Positions 15,851-24,838 of a DNA stretch of 64,000 nt are shown one piece after another; position 1 is the first letter of the stretch, and every line of letters begins with the position of its first letter. The translations under genes were made by a program, and so were the position numbers. Source of the DNA: a virus; the IMG/VR virus record IMGVR_UViG_3300045738_001221, positions 1-64,000 of that record; one strand, 5' to 3'. Under the pieces are notes generated by a model that was not told where the DNA came from, did no database searches, and saw only the letters and a list, made by a program, of their open reading frames with translations.

Positions 15851-16462
15851 ATGCTTAGAAATCCATTCCAAATAGTCAGATGGTTTGAGGAAGAAATAGC
15901 CCACTACGCAGGGGCCCCTTATGCCATAGCAACCGATAGCTGCACGAACGCCATCTTCCTATCCTGTAAACATTTAGGCGTAGACGGACACACAGTAACC
16001 ATACCAAAGAGAACATACCTTTCTGTGCCACAATCAATTAGACAGGCTGACGGAATTTTACAGTTTGAAGATCTAGACTGGCAAGGAATTTATCAACTGA
16101 AACCATTCCCTATTTATGATGCGGCCAAAAGACTGACTTCCGATATGTACATACCCGGAAGCCTTATGTGTCTATCTTTTCATTTCAAAAAGCATTTAAA
16201 AATTGGGAAAGGGGGAATGATTCTGACTGACGACGTAGTGGCACTCGAACGTATAAAAAGGATGCGGTACGAAGGAAGAACAGAAGGAATTTCTTATCAT
16301 GAAGATATAATAGATGAGGAGGGATGGAATATGTACATGACTCCTGAGCAGGCAGCAAGAGGCCTAATATTGCTGAGTAACTATCCAGAGCACGCAGAGG
16401 ATCAAATTGAAAATCCTCCCTATAGAGACCTGACTGAATTCAATCTATTTAAAGGACTTTAA
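15851..16462 (+). CDS. Short DegT/DnrJ/EryC1-type PLP protein
   Basis: Encodes 203 residues, about half the usual 370-400 of sugar aminotransferases. The part present includes YAIATDSCTNAIFLSCKHLG (cofactor-binding region), PIYDAAKRL and CLSFHFKKHLKIGKGGMI, where the PLP lysine lies. The C-terminal domain is reduced to about 30 residues after TPEQAARG. It may be a minimal enzyme, a regulator or a decayed copy. Confidence 0.65.
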   Translation: MLRNPFQIVRWFEEEIAHYAGAPYAIATDSCTNAIFLSCKHLGVDGHTVTIPKRTYLSVPQSIRQADGILQFEDLDWQGIYQLKPFPIYDAAKRLTSDMYIPGSLMCLSFHFKKHLKIGKGGMILTDDVVALERIKRMRYEGRTEGISYHEDIIDEEGWNMYMTPEQAARGLILLSNYPEHAEDQIENPPYRDLTEFNLFKGL

Positions 16463-16463
16463 A

Positions 16464-17267
16464 ATGAAGAAGTCCAATCCGAAGAAGAAGGTTTCCATAG
16501 ACCTGAGCAACCGAAGAACCTTAGCCCAAAGTCTTAGCAATTCACTTCATGCCCTGCTCCAGCTCAACATCGTGCAGGAAGACCAGCGTGCCATCAACGC
16601 GCAACCGATTATCTACCCGTTCCCGGCGGTTAGTCAGATTTATTCTAAGAGCAGATGGGATCAGCTTTCTGAAAAGCAGCAAGAGCAAAGGATAAATCTG
16701 AGCAACCGAAGAACCTTAGTCCAAAGTCTCAACACAAAAGATTATAAAACAGCGGTTGAAGTCGGAGTTAGGCTGGGATGGTTTAGTAAATATATTCTTG
16801 ACCATACAAGCATGAAGGTATTTTGTATTGACCCTTGGGAAAATAATGCCCAACTTTCAAATGCTGAGAGTGCTTTAAGGGAGTGTTCAGAGAGGCTAGC
16901 TCCCTACGGAGAACGCGCGTCAATGGTAAAAGGTTATAGCCAGCAAGAAGCAGAAAAATTTTCAGATGAAAGTATTGATTTCGTTTATATTGATGGCCTT
17001 CATGATTACGAGTCGGTCAAGGGAGACATTAATGGCTGGTGGAGCAAAGTGTCACAAGGAGGCATTCTCTCAGGGCATGATTTCAACAGGAGAAAGTGGA
17101 AAGGCGTTGTTGTTGCTGTAGAGGAATTTTGCAATGAAAATAATACAAATTGTTATTTAACTGGAACTGTTGGAAATGCTATACAATCTTTTTCTGGAGA
17201 TATAGATGAATATGATGGGGACGAACTTAGTTGGGTAATTATAAAAGGAGACAGTGATGTTGTCTAG
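16464..17267 (+). CDS. SAM-dependent methyltransferase with duplicated N-terminal segment
   Basis: Encodes 267 residues. From about residue 93 it is a class I methyltransferase: TAVEVGVRLGWFSKYIL, VFCIDPWE, DFVYIDGLHDYESVKGDI and SGHDF. The N-terminus has LSNRRTLxQSL at residues 14 and 79; the DNA around 16503 and 16698 is almost identical over about 30 bases. Between them lies a 165-base stretch with more GC and different codon use. That looks like an insertion flanked by a direct repeat. Target unknown. Confidence 0.75.
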   Translation: MKKSNPKKKVSIDLSNRRTLAQSLSNSLHALLQLNIVQEDQRAINAQPIIYPFPAVSQIYSKSRWDQLSEKQQEQRINLSNRRTLVQSLNTKDYKTAVEVGVRLGWFSKYILDHTSMKVFCIDPWENNAQLSNAESALRECSERLAPYGERASMVKGYSQQEAEKFSDESIDFVYIDGLHDYESVKGDINGWWSKVSQGGILSGHDFNRRKWKGVVVAVEEFCNENNTNCYLTGTVGNAIQSFSGDIDEYDGDELSWVIIKGDSDVV

Positions 17268-18027
17268 AGAATGGCTTCAGAAAACTAAACTTTCAGAAAT
17301 AAAAGAGATACCTCCAGAATGTAACAAGTTGTTTATAGACGTAGGGACTGCAATAGACGCCCCTAATTCAGCAGCATGGATTTTTGACTATAAAGAAGCC
17401 TTTGTAATTGGAATAGAGCCAAGCCCTATCAATATGGAGATACTTAAGAAGGGTCGTCCCCATGTGGATAACTTACCGTACTTATGTCTGGACGCAGGGC
17501 ATGCCGTATTAAATGATCAGAAGAAAGAGATAGGAGGCCGGTTTCAATTATTGGAATGTGCTATAGGCAATGTAGAAGACCCTACTCTTTTACCTTTCTA
17601 CTTCACAAACGAAATAAACACAGGATGTTCAAGTTTACTAAAACCCACTATTAAGTTGGATCTAATCTTCGGCACTTCTTGTGTCGATAAGGTTTGTAAT
17701 GTTCCAGTGATTTCGCTAAAAGATGTTTTAGATAATATTCCTTTTAAAGAATTTGGATATGTTACTTATCTAAAAACTGATTGTCAAGGAACTGACCTAG
17801 AGGTAGTCAAAAGCTGCAAAAAATACTTGAAGAGCGTGCTATTAATTCAAATGGAAGTTCAGACAGGCGGACAATACGAAAAAGAACAAAGTATAGAAGA
17901 TATAGATTCTTTCATGCGGTCTGCTGGATTTGTCCAGAAAGCCGAGCACCCTTATGACCGAGTCTATATCAATGAAGACCTTGCAAGATCTGTAGAAGTC
18001 CCAGAAGTGAGATTCATATCAACATAA
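17257..18027 (+). CDS. FkbM-family methyltransferase
   Basis: Encodes 256 residues from ATG 17257 with AAAGGAG upstream. KLFIDVGTAIDAPNSAAW, AFVIGIEPSPINMEIL, FQLLECAIGN and the FkbM tail VTYLKTDCQGTDLEVVKS are visible. FkbM enzymes usually methylate sugars or polyketides. It overlaps the previous gene by 11 bases, so the two methyltransferases are probably co-translated. Confidence 0.82.
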   Translation: MLSREWLQKTKLSEIKEIPPECNKLFIDVGTAIDAPNSAAWIFDYKEAFVIGIEPSPINMEILKKGRPHVDNLPYLCLDAGHAVLNDQKKEIGGRFQLLECAIGNVEDPTLLPFYFTNEINTGCSSLLKPTIKLDLIFGTSCVDKVCNVPVISLKDVLDNIPFKEFGYVTYLKTDCQGTDLEVVKSCKKYLKSVLLIQMEVQTGGQYEKEQSIEDIDSFMRSAGFVQKAEHPYDRVYINEDLARSVEVPEVRFIST

Positions 18028-18028
18028 T

Positions 18029-18907
18029 ATGATTACATTTTACGAGCTTGGAAGTCTAGGTAGACTAGGGAACCAACTATTTCAATATGCTGCACTACGA
18101 GGACTTGGCCTAAAGAGGGGGTATGAAACTAAAATACCCGACCCCAGCAAACGACAATGGCACGGACAGGAGTGTTTGCTAGGCAACTTTAACATCCAGT
18201 CTCCTTATCTGGATGACAATGAAGAAGATTTGTTGCAAATACATAATATGTATTCTGAGCCAAATTCTATGGTTTTTGATGATGGTTTTTTTAATATTCC
18301 AGATAACACTAACCTTACGGGGTTCTTTCAAAGTATTTACTATTTTAAAGACCAACAAGAAGAGATAAAAAAAGAGCTTACTCCTAAAGATTGTCATTTA
18401 AAGAAGGCTACTGAAGAGTTTTTGAAACTAAAAGAGAAATTCCCTGAGCATGAGATCGTTTCACTTCACGTTAGACGGGGGGATAATACAGACAACGTAG
18501 ACCCAAACCAATATTCTTTGAGCGAGTACTACAGTCCTAGTGGGTTATATCATCAGTATTTAGGACAAGCGTTTGAATCCTTTGAAGGTCGTAAGGTCAG
18601 GTACTTGGTATTTACAGGTGGCAAGCGTGGTAGTGAAGACAATGTTAGCGATATTGAATGGGCAAAAGACAGCTTCAGAGGAGATGAGTTTATTTTTTCT
18701 GAAGGCAGAAGTCCTTTGGAAGATTTTTGTTTAATCATGAAATGCAATCATCATATTGTATCTCCTTCCAGTACTTTCGGTTGGTGGGCAGCTTACTTAG
18801 TAACAAGAAAAGAAAAAATTATAATTGCACCTCTTAAATATCAACCGGAACTGGTAGATATAAATTATAGGCCCGGTTTTTATCCAGAGGAGTGGAAACT
18901 ATTATGA
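18029..18907 (+). CDS. Alpha-1,2-fucosyltransferase-like (GT11)
   Basis: Encodes 292 residues with the three GT11 signatures: GRLGNQLFQYAALRGLG near the start, VSLHVRRGD in the middle, and VSPSSTFGWWAAYL near the end. GT11 enzymes add fucose from GDP-fucose to galactose in alpha-1,2 linkage. Two GDP-fucose-synthase-like genes follow at 19838 and 20815, which fits the use of that donor. Confidence 0.88.
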   Translation: MITFYELGSLGRLGNQLFQYAALRGLGLKRGYETKIPDPSKRQWHGQECLLGNFNIQSPYLDDNEEDLLQIHNMYSEPNSMVFDDGFFNIPDNTNLTGFFQSIYYFKDQQEEIKKELTPKDCHLKKATEEFLKLKEKFPEHEIVSLHVRRGDNTDNVDPNQYSLSEYYSPSGLYHQYLGQAFESFEGRKVRYLVFTGGKRGSEDNVSDIEWAKDSFRGDEFIFSEGRSPLEDFCLIMKCNHHIVSPSSTFGWWAAYLVTRKEKIIIAPLKYQPELVDINYRPGFYPEEWKLL

Positions 18908-19845
18908 AAATTGTATCTGACATGAGTGGAGACTACGCAGATGGGGTCACCGCTAATCTGAAACTAGAATATCTTTCTGAAGACAATAGTGAGGAGGTAT
19001 TGTTCTGCGGCTATAACTCTATAATGAATTCTGATCTTCAAGAAAAGTATTCTTCGTACAAGAGAAAAGTGCTATTAAACCTATGGACTCCTACTGATTT
19101 TTTACTTATTGGAGATGACAGAGGAAGAAACGCTATCGAACAGCCAAGCTTTTTTGATGAAATTTATACTATCTGTCCTTATACGATTGACTGGCACCAC
19201 AGACACCACGGAGACAATAGGTATAAATATATTTTTCATCCCTTTGATGGAAGCCATGTGCCAGTGGACTACGAGAAAGATGCAGATGTCTGTTATTTTG
19301 GAGGAATTCATGGGAATGACCACTTAGAGATGATAGAGGGGATGAGGGGATTTAATTACCGCGTAATTTCTATGCTCAACAACCGTTTTGTAACTCATCA
19401 TAATATTCCTCACCATGAAAAATTAAACGTAGTGGCAAAGACTAAGATAAGTTTATGCGTAAACCTGCTGCCCTTAGAACCTAAGCATGTTTTGTATCTC
19501 ACAAATTACGACGCATGGGATAAAAATGTTGCGTTTAGGTCTTGTGAGCAGGGATTAATTCCCCAATATAAATGTAGGGCCGCAGAAGCTGCTTTTTGTA
19601 AAAGCTTACTGCTTGTTAAAAGAGATCCTTGGAATCTAATAGAACACTATTTTGTTCCTGATGAAGAGTTTATTTACTATAGTGATACGCAAGACTTGAA
19701 AGAAAAAATATTTTATATAATAAATAATTATGACCAATTCCAAGTAATGATAGAGAAAGCATATAAGCGATCTTTGAACTACACATCAAAACCCTTGGTT
19801 GATATAATCAAGAGCAAAAAAGAATGGAGACCTTTAAATGTATGA
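18904..19845 (+). CDS. Glycosyltransferase, GT-B fold (CgeB-like)
   Basis: Encodes 313 residues from ATG 18904 (an upstream in-frame GTG at 18892 is less likely). The C-terminal half, KCRAAEAAFCKSLLLVKRD, PDEEFIYYSDTQDLKEKI and a final helix, is typical of CgeB/GT1-type enzymes. The N-terminus is His-rich (DWHHRHHGDNR). It overlaps both neighbours. Confidence 0.65.
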   Translation: MKIVSDMSGDYADGVTANLKLEYLSEDNSEEVLFCGYNSIMNSDLQEKYSSYKRKVLLNLWTPTDFLLIGDDRGRNAIEQPSFFDEIYTICPYTIDWHHRHHGDNRYKYIFHPFDGSHVPVDYEKDADVCYFGGIHGNDHLEMIEGMRGFNYRVISMLNNRFVTHHNIPHHEKLNVVAKTKISLCVNLLPLEPKHVLYLTNYDAWDKNVAFRSCEQGLIPQYKCRAAEAAFCKSLLLVKRDPWNLIEHYFVPDEEFIYYSDTQDLKEKIFYIINNYDQFQVMIEKAYKRSLNYTSKPLVDIIKSKKEWRPLNV

Positions 19846-20785
19846 TGTTGAAAATAAAAATATTTTAATAACTGGGGGCACCGGCTTTGTGGGGAAGAAT
19901 ATTGTTCCCCTTTTGGAAAAAGAAGGAGCCAACGTAACAGCAACGGGCAGAGATTACGACTTGTCAGTTTTTTCCGAGAGTGAAAAGCTCTTTACCTTAA
20001 AAAAATATGATTTGATTATTCACGCTGCTGCCTTTCAGGGCGCTGGGGATTTTCCTTTACGATATCCGGCCGACCAGTTTATGATTAATAACCTTATTCA
20101 TACTCACGCTCTCCATATGTGGAAGGAACATCAGTCGCAAGCGACCTTTGTAGGGATTGGCTCTACTTGTTCATACCCCGGAAATCTGGCTGTTCTTAGA
20201 GAAGAGGATTATTTTACAGGCCCATTGCATGAGTCGGTTGAAACATATGGGCTGACTAAGTGTGTGCTGCAAAAAGGTATCGAAGCCTATAAGAAACAAT
20301 ATGGTTTAAAAGGCACGACCGTGGTATTTGCTACATTATATGGTCCACACGATGAATTTGATCTGGAAAAGAGTCATGTCGTATCCGCTTTGGTAAAGAA
20401 ATTCTGCGATGCAAAACAGTTCGACTTACCAGAGGTTGAGATCTGGGGCGATGGCACCCAAACAAGAGAGCTTATCTATGTAGAAGATCAAATTAAGGGA
20501 CTTTTGGCTACTTGTGAATATGAAGGCGATCTTATAAATATTGGAACGGGAATTGAAACCACCATTAGAGACTTGGCGGAAACAATAAGTAACCTGACTG
20601 GTTTCGCAGGGAGTATAATTTATAATACAGACAAATTTGTAGGCGTTAAAAGAAAAGTGTTAGACGTTTCTAAAGCTGAAAGTTTATACGGGTGGACAAC
20701 AAAAGAGGGTTACGTCTTGATACCGCTAGAAGATGGGCTTGAACGTACTATCACATGGTATAGACGCAACTATCTGGAGAAATAA
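19838..20785 (+). CDS. NAD(P)-dependent sugar reductase/epimerase (GDP-fucose synthase-like)
   Basis: Encodes 315 residues. ITGGTGFVGKNIVPLL is the cofactor loop, followed by HAAAFQGAG, GIGSTCSYPGNL and ETYGLTKCVLQ with Tyr-x3-Lys. It follows the Fcl/WcaG layout but is more divergent than the next gene. The substrate is probably an NDP-4-keto-6-deoxy sugar. Confidence 0.78.
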   Translation: MYDVENKNILITGGTGFVGKNIVPLLEKEGANVTATGRDYDLSVFSESEKLFTLKKYDLIIHAAAFQGAGDFPLRYPADQFMINNLIHTHALHMWKEHQSQATFVGIGSTCSYPGNLAVLREEDYFTGPLHESVETYGLTKCVLQKGIEAYKKQYGLKGTTVVFATLYGPHDEFDLEKSHVVSALVKKFCDAKQFDLPEVEIWGDGTQTRELIYVEDQIKGLLATCEYEGDLINIGTGIETTIRDLAETISNLTGFAGSIIYNTDKFVGVKRKVLDVSKAESLYGWTTKEGYVLIPLEDGLERTITWYRRNYLEK

Positions 20786-20814
20786 ACAAACCCAAATTAC
20801 TGGGAAAATAAAAC

Positions 20815-21771
20815 ATGCCGAATATTAACAAAAACGATACAATAGTTGTTACCGGGGGAACCGGGTTCTTGGGTCGCGCAGTAGTTTCCAAGCTATCAGA
20901 GGAGGGGTATACGAACGTAGTGCCTCTTGGTTCATCTGACTATGATCTTAGAAAATTTGACTCGGTAGAAGCTATGTATAACCATAGGCAGCCTGATGTT
21001 ATAATTCATTTAGCAGCAACGGTGGGCGGCATAGGTGCAAATAAAAAAAACCCCGGAAGATTCATGTATGAAAATCTTATAATGGGGGCCAATCTAATTG
21101 AGGCTGGAAGGCATGAAGATTTAAAGAAGTTTATTATGGTAGGGACTGTGTGTGCTTATCCTAAATTTACTCCAGTTCCTTTTGAAGAAAAAGATATTTG
21201 GAATGGCTATCCAGAGGAAACAAATGCACCTTACGGAATAGCTAAAAAGACCTTGATGCAATTAATCATTTCCTACAAGGAGCAATATGGCTTTAACGGC
21301 ATCAATCTAATTCCAGTGAATATGTATGGGCCACATGATAATTTTGACCCTGAGATAAGCCACGTTATACCTGCTCTTATCCTTAAATTCCATCAGGCAA
21401 CCCTCTCCGATTTGCATTCTCCAATGAACATCTGGGGAACTGGGTCTGCCAGTCGAGAATTTCTGTATTCGGAAGATTGCGCAGAGGCCATAGCGTCCTC
21501 CATGTTGATTCATAATGACCCCCAGCCAGTCAATATTGGAACTGGCGTGGAGATTACTATTAAAAACTTGGCGCATTTGATAGCTGATAAAATGGGTTAC
21601 AAAGGACATATGATATTTGATACCACCAAACCAGATGGACAGCCCCGTAGATGTTTAAACACAGACAGGGCTAGGCGGGAGTTTGGTTTCGTTGCTAAAA
21701 TATCATTTGAAGAAGGCATAGAAAAAACTATAAAATGGTTTAGAAAAAACTATGACGGTAGATATGATTAA
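20815..21771 (+). CDS. fcl: GDP-L-fucose synthase-like reductase/epimerase
   Basis: Encodes 318 residues. VVTGGTGFLGRAVVSKL, HLAATVGGIGANKKNPGRF, GTVCAYPKFTPVPF and TNAPYGIAKKTLMQL are the standard Fcl/WcaG signatures, including Ser/Thr-Tyr-Lys. The enzyme makes GDP-L-fucose from GDP-4-keto-6-deoxymannose. No GDP-mannose 4,6-dehydratase (Gmd) is seen in the window, so the substrate may come from the host or be another sugar, such as a heptose. Confidence 0.85.
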   Translation: MPNINKNDTIVVTGGTGFLGRAVVSKLSEEGYTNVVPLGSSDYDLRKFDSVEAMYNHRQPDVIIHLAATVGGIGANKKNPGRFMYENLIMGANLIEAGRHEDLKKFIMVGTVCAYPKFTPVPFEEKDIWNGYPEETNAPYGIAKKTLMQLIISYKEQYGFNGINLIPVNMYGPHDNFDPEISHVIPALILKFHQATLSDLHSPMNIWGTGSASREFLYSEDCAEAIASSMLIHNDPQPVNIGTGVEITIKNLAHLIADKMGYKGHMIFDTTKPDGQPRRCLNTDRARREFGFVAKISFEEGIEKTIKWFRKNYDGRYD

Positions 21772-21827
21772 GTTAGGTTTTTTGGTTGGCAATTTGTGGC
21801 CCTCAATTAGGATATTATATTAGCAAA

Positions 21828-22793
21828 ATGAAGATATTAATAACCGGAGCCGGTGGCTACATAGGCTCGATGCTAACTTGGTATCTTAAGTCTATTGTTA
21901 CGAACGCTCAGGTCTTTGCGTTTGATAATTTTATATACGGTCAGGGAGCACAGCTATATCACTTGCTGACTAACAAGTCTAAATTTTATCAAGAAGATGT
22001 AAGGCATTTTAGCGACAATCTGAGACGCTGCATAAAAGAAGCCGACGTTATAATTCCGCTTGCTGCAATAGTAGGTGCTCCTGCGTGTGATAAAATACCA
22101 AAGTATGCGGTAGACATTAACTATAGGTGGTACGAGAGGCTTTTGGAAGAAAACATTTCAGAAAAATTAATTATTTATCCCAATACGAATTCTGGGTATG
22201 GCTCTACAGGAGAGGAAATCTGCACTGAAGAAACTCCGTCTAGACCCCTCTCTCTCTATGGGGAGACTAAGCAGAATACAGAAGACTTCTTGCTAAGAAA
22301 CCACCCCAACACAGTCTGCTTTCGCTTGGCTACAGTTTTTGGCTGGTCTTACAGGCCACGCCTTGATCTCCTAGTAAACAACCTAACATACGAGGCCAAA
22401 TTCAATAAACATATTGATGTTTTTGACGGTCACTTTAGAAGAAACTATATTCATATACAAGATATATGCAGGGCGTTTAAGTTTGCTATACGAAATTCCG
22501 AAAAAATGAAAGGTCAGGTATACAACCTTGGCAACGACGACGCCAACATGACCAAAAAGGAATTAGTGGAGCTGGTTTGTGGATTGACGGGGGCTTCCTT
22601 CTCGGAGATTAGCAATCGAACAGACCCGGACAAGCGAGACTATGTAGTAAGCAGCCAAAAGCTCTATGATTTAGGATACTATGCCGCCTTCGGCGTAGAG
22701 AAGGGAGTTAAAGAGATCATTGATTTCCTAGGATATCTATCGCTAGACAAGAAGACACGCCAGTTACAAATCTCCCATATGTTTAACTACTAA
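21828..22793 (+). CDS. NAD-dependent nucleotide-sugar epimerase (SDR)
   Basis: Encodes 321 residues from ATG 21828; the sequence upstream of it is not typical protein. MKILITGAGGYIGSMLTWYL is the cofactor loop, and IPLAAIVGAPACD, NTNSGYGS and SLYGETKQNTE follow. It ends one base into the heptose-kinase-like gene. The position suggests it acts on the same sugar as the next three genes. Confidence 0.8.
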   Translation: MKILITGAGGYIGSMLTWYLKSIVTNAQVFAFDNFIYGQGAQLYHLLTNKSKFYQEDVRHFSDNLRRCIKEADVIIPLAAIVGAPACDKIPKYAVDINYRWYERLLEENISEKLIIYPNTNSGYGSTGEEICTEETPSRPLSLYGETKQNTEDFLLRNHPNTVCFRLATVFGWSYRPRLDLLVNNLTYEAKFNKHIDVFDGHFRRNYIHIQDICRAFKFAIRNSEKMKGQVYNLGNDDANMTKKELVELVCGLTGASFSEISNRTDPDKRDYVVSSQKLYDLGYYAAFGVEKGVKEIIDFLGYLSLDKKTRQLQISHMFNY

Positions 22794-23788
22794 TGATTAT
22801 CACCAGAGTACCCTTTAGACTCTCCCTGTTTGGAGGCTCTACAGATTATGAATCCTTTTACAGTAAGCACGGTTCCCTGTGTATTGGTGCAACTATAGAC
22901 AAATACGTGTACACTTCGATCAGGTTTCGACCCAAGGTTGTTGATCACGAAAGCGTAATAGCTTACTCTAAACTAGAGAGAACTCCAAACCATGCCTCGA
23001 TTGAAAATCCTCTCATTAGGGAATCTCTATTGAAGTTCAATGTCAACAGGGCTGTTGATCTGCACCTTTTCGCAGATATCCCAAGCAGAACGGGGCTCGG
23101 GGGCTCTTCTTCCTGTTGTGTGAGCCTTTGTTATTCAATAAGAAAGCTCCTAGGCCTTCCTGTGGACAAGCGATTGATTGCCCTTGATGCTATTGACATA
23201 GAAAGAAGGTCTCTGGGTGAGCCGGGAGGAATCCAAGATCAAATATGGGCTGCATACGGAGGACTAAACTCTATTGAAATAAAAAAAGATGGTAACTTTC
23301 GTGTTAAACCACTCCCCGTTACAAAAGAATTTATTCAAGACTTCGAGTCTTCTATATTTCTTGTTTATACAAACACGCAAAGAGACACCCACAACATAGC
23401 GGCAAGCCACGACTCAAGAGGCTCATTAAAAGCCAGACTTTTCATTAAAAAATTGGCCTTTGAAGCCTACAGGCTATTCTGCAAAGAAAACATCAAAGAA
23501 ATTGGCGAACTAATGCTGGAGACTTGGAACCAAAAAAAGAAAATATCCAATTCCATATGCACACCAGAGATAGAAAGGCTTGAGGGCTTCTTGTTGTCCA
23601 AGAAAATATATGGCATGAAGCTGCTAGGTAGCGGAGGGAGTGGATTTATTGCGGTTTTATGCAGGAAAAGAAATAAAAAAAGACTGATGAACGCTATAGA
23701 AAAAAAATATGAGGTGTTAGATTTGAGGGTAGAATTTAATGGAGCACAAAGCATCTTAGAGGAAAAAAATGACAACGTTATTTATTGA
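22793..23788 (+). CDS. hddA: GHMP sugar kinase, HddA-like
   Basis: Encodes 331 residues. TRVPFRLSLFGGSTDYESF, the GHMP loop DIPSRTGLGGSSSCCVS, GEPGGIQDQIWAAYGGLN and KLLGSGGSGFIAVL are typical of D-glycero-D-manno-heptose-7-phosphate kinases. It would make the 1,7-bisphosphate with ATP. It is followed at once by a HAD phosphatase and a nucleotidylyltransferase, the order of a nucleotide-heptose pathway. Confidence 0.82.
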   Translation: MIITRVPFRLSLFGGSTDYESFYSKHGSLCIGATIDKYVYTSIRFRPKVVDHESVIAYSKLERTPNHASIENPLIRESLLKFNVNRAVDLHLFADIPSRTGLGGSSSCCVSLCYSIRKLLGLPVDKRLIALDAIDIERRSLGEPGGIQDQIWAAYGGLNSIEIKKDGNFRVKPLPVTKEFIQDFESSIFLVYTNTQRDTHNIAASHDSRGSLKARLFIKKLAFEAYRLFCKENIKEIGELMLETWNQKKKISNSICTPEIERLEGFLLSKKIYGMKLLGSGGSGFIAVLCRKRNKKRLMNAIEKKYEVLDLRVEFNGAQSILEEKNDNVIY

Positions 23789-24113
23789 CATTGATGGAAC
23801 TTTATTTAAACATCAAGGAACATTCAGTGACATTTGCATGAAAGAAGCCACCCTCCTGCCAAATGTTAGAGAAAAAATGAACGAATGGTGCGCCAAGGAG
23901 TATAAAATAATATTGACCACAGCTAGAAGAGAAAGCATGAGGTCAATAACAGAGACGCAGCTCTCTAGGCTTGGTGTACCTTATGATATATTAGTTATGG
24001 GTATTAGCAAGGGGCATCGAATAATTATTAACGACAGGCGTCCCAGTGGAGACAAGACGGCCTTTGCGATAAACGTTGGAAGAGATCATGGTCTTGGAGA
24101 TGCCAACGTATGA
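23769..24113 (+). CDS. HAD-family phosphatase
   Basis: Encodes 114 residues. TLFIDIDGTLF is HAD motif I, ILTTARRES motif II, and INDRRPSGDK motif IV. It overlaps the kinase by 20 bases. Its place between kinase and nucleotidylyltransferase suggests removal of the 7-phosphate of heptose-1,7-bisphosphate (a GmhB-like role), but the sequence itself does not show this. Confidence 0.75.
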   Translation: MTTLFIDIDGTLFKHQGTFSDICMKEATLLPNVREKMNEWCAKEYKIILTTARRESMRSITETQLSRLGVPYDILVMGISKGHRIIINDRRPSGDKTAFAINVGRDHGLGDANV

Positions 24114-24550
24114 GGGTAGTAGTTATATCGGGATACTTTAATCCTTTACACGCAGGGCACTTAGACTACATTAAGGGCGCGTATGAATTAGGAGACAGGC
24201 TTGTTGTTATAGTTAATAACGACGCTCAAGTTGAGGTAAAGGGCTCTACGCCTTTTATGAACGAATCTGATCGCATGCGTATAGTAAGTGCCATTAAAGG
24301 AGTTGACCAAGTAGTTTTATCAAGAGATACTGATTCTTCTGTTGTCCAAACGTTAAGCGCGGTTTATGGTGAATACGCCATTGATTACTTTTTTGATAGT
24401 ATGATATTTGCAAACGGTGGGGATAGAACTAGAGTAGATTCCCCGGAGGAGTCTTATTGTCGGTGGAGAAAAATTAAAACAGTATACGGAGTGGGAGGTG
24501 AAAAGACAGAATCTTCTAGCAGCCTACTAAATAAAAAAATCACAAAGTAA
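24110..24550 (+). CDS. Cytidylyltransferase-like nucleotidylyltransferase
   Basis: Encodes 146 residues. VVISGYFNPLHAGHLDYIKGA holds the HxGH motif of the nucleotidylyltransferase superfamily, and VNNDAQVEVKGSTPFM and NESDRMRIVSAIKGV are also typical (compare TagD and the HldE C-terminal domain). It probably activates the sugar-1-phosphate made by the two preceding genes. Confidence 0.82.
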   Translation: MRVVVISGYFNPLHAGHLDYIKGAYELGDRLVVIVNNDAQVEVKGSTPFMNESDRMRIVSAIKGVDQVVLSRDTDSSVVQTLSAVYGEYAIDYFFDSMIFANGGDRTRVDSPEESYCRWRKIKTVYGVGGEKTESSSSLLNKKITK

Positions 24551-24565
24551 AATAAGGGGATTATA

Positions 24566-24838
24566 ATGACAATAAGTCTGCACGAGATGGGCGAAGGATA
24601 TATACAGAGTCTTAAATACAGAATAGAACGTAGCCAGCAGGAGGTACAGGAGCTTGTCCAACACCTTCAAGAGTGCGAAAATACCTTAAGCTTTGAAAAA
24701 AGTTCCAATCAATTCACCGAATGCTGCAATGCAGAATCTGATAAATACAATAGCACAGAAATCAAAGGGGGCGAAACGGCATCGACTGAGCATGTTGAAG
24801 AATATAAGCATGGAGTGGTTGATCAAGAGGCCACTTAA
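24566..24838 (+). CDS. Small helical protein overlapping the tmRNA 5' end
   Basis: Encodes 90 residues from ATG 24566 with AAGGGG upstream. The first half is coiled-coil-like (YIQSLKYRIERSQQEVQELV). Its last 72 bases lie inside the tmRNA gene, so the C-terminal residues may be incidental. A real gene with an overlapping end is plausible, but the C-terminus is uncertain. Confidence 0.45.
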   Translation: MTISLHEMGEGYIQSLKYRIERSQQEVQELVQHLQECENTLSFEKSSNQFTECCNAESDKYNSTEIKGGETASTEHVEEYKHGVVDQEAT

